Positions 5,404 through 6,691 of a stretch of 6,691 nt of DNA are shown here, in pieces; the first letter of the stretch is position 1, and each line of letters begins with the position of its first letter. Origin of the DNA: DATHSN01 sp035464115. Lineage in GTDB: Bacteria > Actinomycetota > Acidimicrobiia > Acidimicrobiales > SKKL01. The DNA is taken from positions 1 to 6,691 of the forward strand of contig DATHSN010000303.1 in the NCBI GenBank assembly GCA_035464115.1. Direction: 5' to 3'. Below the pieces are notes generated by a model. That model did no database searches, had not been told where the DNA came from, and was given only the letters and a program-made list of their open reading frames with translations. A program made the position numbers and the translations under genes.

Positions 5404-6115
5404 TCGCCGGCAGGACGGGGGTGCTCGCCTCGATGGCCTCGACGACGATGTCGGCGATGACGCCGGGGAGGCGGAACAGGACGAAGTGATCCGAGTCGAC
5501 GATCCGGACGTCGGCGAACCGTCGCTGCGCCCAGGCCTGCAGCTCGGGCGTGGCGTCCGACCGGCCGAGCAGGACCGTGGTGGGGATCGTCCGCCAGGGC
5601 TCGTGGGCCGGCACCTGGGTGAGGGCGGCCAGCGAGGCGGGCCGCCGCCGATGGGCCCACAGGTGGGCGACCACCGGTGCCGGCAGGGTCGTGGCGTCCC
5701 CGTCGGTCAACCACCAGTCGTCGTCGAGGACGCACGTCCGGTCGTCCGGGAACAGCACGTGCGCCAGGTCGAGGGGCGTCTCGGGCCTGGGATCGTCATC
5801 GGTCGGGGCGACATGAGGGATGGCGGCCACGTACACGAGGCGGACGACGCTCTCGGGGACCGACGCCTCGCTCAGCACCTTGCCGCCGTGCGACCAGCCG
5901 ACGAGGACGACGGGTGGGCGCGCGGCGTGGAGCTCCGCCTCGACCGCAGCGGCGTCGTCGCGCAACGTCGCGGTGGGTGAGCGATGCGACGGCAGGTCGG
6001 GAGCGACGGCCGCGACGTCGTGGTCGGCGAGCGCCGCCACGACCCACCGCCAGTCGTCCGGGTTCGACCATCCGCCGTGCACCAGGATCGCAGTCCCACG
6101 GGGGCCGGCGGTCAT
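5399..6115 (-). CDS. Alpha/beta hydrolase, probable esterase
   Basis: A 238-residue single-domain alpha/beta hydrolase, likely cytoplasmic because no signal peptide is present. The first strand and oxyanion loop are AILVHGGW (residues 9-16). The nucleophile elbow is GWSHGG with Ser75 in GxSxG. The acid is probably Asp187 (LLGRSDATPE) and the base His210 (DSDHFVLF), giving an ordered Ser-Asp-His triad. Residues about 103-170 form the cap, with a DDDWWLTDGD patch that may line the substrate pocket. The length and the HGGW loop suit the broad AB_hydrolase_6 type, which includes esterases and related C-C or ester cleaving enzymes; the substrate cannot be named. The frame is open 22 codons further upstream, but the ATG at 6115 is preferred because AGGAGGTG lies seven bases before it and the residues upstream of it are Arg-rich and unlike the family. 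The upstream gene on the same strand ends 108 bases away, with a hairpin between them, so it may be transcribed on its own. Confidence 0.9.
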   Translation of the reverse strand: MTAGPRGTAILVHGGWSNPDDWRWVVAALADHDVAAVAPDLPSHRSPTATLRDDAAAVEAELHAARPPVVLVGWSHGGKVLSEASVPESVVRLVYVAAIPHVAPTDDDPRPETPLDLAHVLFPDDRTCVLDDDWWLTDGDATTLPAPVVAHLWAHRRRPASLAALTQVPAHEPWRTIPTTVLLGRSDATPELQAWAQRRFADVRIVDSDHFVLFRLPGVIADIVVEAIEASTPVLPAT

Positions 6116-6120
6116 GTGGC

Positions 6121-6128
6121 CACCTCCT
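6121..6128 (-). promoter_or_regulatory. Ribosome binding site that sets the hydrolase start
   Basis: The minus strand reads AGGAGGTG here, a near-perfect anti-16S match, with five bases between its last G and the ATG at 6115-6113 (seven bases from the core AGGAGG). This favours the short start over the upstream in-frame ATG at 6181. Confidence 0.8.
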
Positions 6129-6149
6129 CGACGACGCCGATCCGATGGT

Positions 6150-6169
6150 GCCCAGCGACGGCGCTGGGC
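6150..6169 (-). terminator. Compact GC hairpin between the membrane protein and hydrolase genes
   Basis: GCCCAGCG (6150-6157) and CGCTGGGC (6162-6169) form a perfect 8-bp stem with a 4-base loop. It sits 54 bases past the membrane-protein stop and 34 bases before the hydrolase ATG. There is no T-run. A factor-assisted or GC-type terminator for the membrane-protein transcript is the most likely reading; a 5'-leader structure of the hydrolase transcript is the alternative. Confidence 0.5.
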
Positions 6170-6223
6170 GGTAGTGCCCATGTTCCCTGCGTCTCCGGCA
6201 CGGTCGAGCTGGGCTCGACGCTC

Positions 6224-6691
6224 TCAGCTGCTCCGGGTGATGCGCCGGACGTGGCCCTCGCGGGAGCGCCAGATGACGGCGTCGATCGCATAGTGGTGGA
6301 GGTTGAAGACCACGAAGAGCATGGCGGCCAAGGTGACGCCCAGGCGCGTGCCACCGGCGTAGCCGAGCCACATCGGGAGCCAGTAGGTGAGCAACATCCC
6401 GGTGGCCAGGGCGCCGCCGAAGACGCTGCACCACCAGGTCGACCGGTGTTCGCCCCGCTCGGCGCCCCACACGACCTCGGCCCGGTGGGCGCAGGCGAGG
6501 TACTGCAGCGCGTGCGCTGCGCCGAGGACCAGCACGGCGCTGATGTGGTCGGGCTGCCAGACGATCCAGAGGAACGCGACCACGTAGGGCGTCCAGATCG
6601 TCGATGGCAGGATCCGGCGCTGTTGCACCGCCAGGCCGACGAGCGTCGCCGCGATCGCCGTCGCGCTCAGCAGGCTGCCGTAGCGGAACGC
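6224..6691 (-). CDS. Polytopic membrane protein of unknown function, 5' end outside the window
   Basis: The last 155 residues of a protein whose start lies beyond the right edge; the frame is open to the final base. Hydrophobic segments at about 5-21, 33-46, 51-66, 86-104 and 117-131 (numbered from the window edge) suggest at least four or five membrane helices. The tail is basic (WRSREGHVRRITRSS) and probably cytoplasmic. Polar residues within or beside the helices stand out: P48-D49-H50, H60 followed by QY (63-64), and FNLHHYAIDAVIW with H132, H133 and D137. Repeated His/Asp in membrane helices can mark a metal-binding integral membrane enzyme, but I do not recognise the family and this remains a guess. 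A GTG at 6628 is an internal Val codon rather than a likely start. Confidence 0.75.
   Translation of the reverse strand, partial: AFRYGSLLSATAIAATLVGLAVQQRRILPSTIWTPYVVAFLWIVWQPDHISAVLVLGAAHALQYLACAHRAEVVWGAERGEHRSTWWCSVFGGALATGMLLTYWLPMWLGYAGGTRLGVTLAAMLFVVFNLHHYAIDAVIWRSREGHVRRITRSS

Noticed and set aside
6116..6181. 22-codon N-terminal extension of the hydrolase from ATG 6181
   Set aside because: The extension is Arg-rich and unlike hydrolase N-termini, contains the GC hairpin, and the strong AGGAGGTG site favours ATG 6115.

Overview
The window is high-GC DNA with GC-rich third codon positions, two secreted lipoproteins and spacer-less GC hairpins in place of U-tract terminators. This points to an actinobacterium. 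An LpqH-like small lipoprotein and a von Willebrand D (VWD) domain lipoprotein would fit an Acidimicrobiia-type or related lineage, but the sequence alone does not fix the taxon. No integrase, transposase, CRISPR array or rRNA is visible.

Left part (1-2075): a complete tRNA-Leu(UAA) is followed by a structured 339-bp gap with a 10-bp-arm hairpin and three copies of a 9-mer. Next comes a single-chain Fic adenylyltransferase carrying its own inhibitory helix. Downstream of fic is a 400-bp stretch with one short coding-looking frame (1784-1993), which may be the tail of a decayed gene.

Middle (2076-5347): two divergent lipoprotein genes, a 165-residue LpqH-like protein on the minus strand and an 839-residue VWD-domain protein on the plus strand, flank a 254-bp spacer. 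That spacer holds the most striking signal in the window. Read toward either gene it contains TGAGTA, 16 bp, TGAGTA, 23 bp, TACCGT, and the two halves are exact mirror images about position 2697.5. If TACCGT is the -10 hexamer, the two TGAGTA boxes lie near -38 and -60, where classical activators bind. This looks like a two-sided, activator-driven promoter that co-expresses the two envelope lipoproteins. Both proteins may also share a C-terminal two-cysteine beta module.

Right part (5348-6691): a perfect 10-bp stem overlaps the stop codon of a convergent alpha/beta hydrolase gene (minus strand) and probably terminates transcription from both sides. Upstream of the hydrolase on the same strand, behind a GC hairpin, is the 3' part of an uncharacterised polytopic membrane protein that runs off the window edge.
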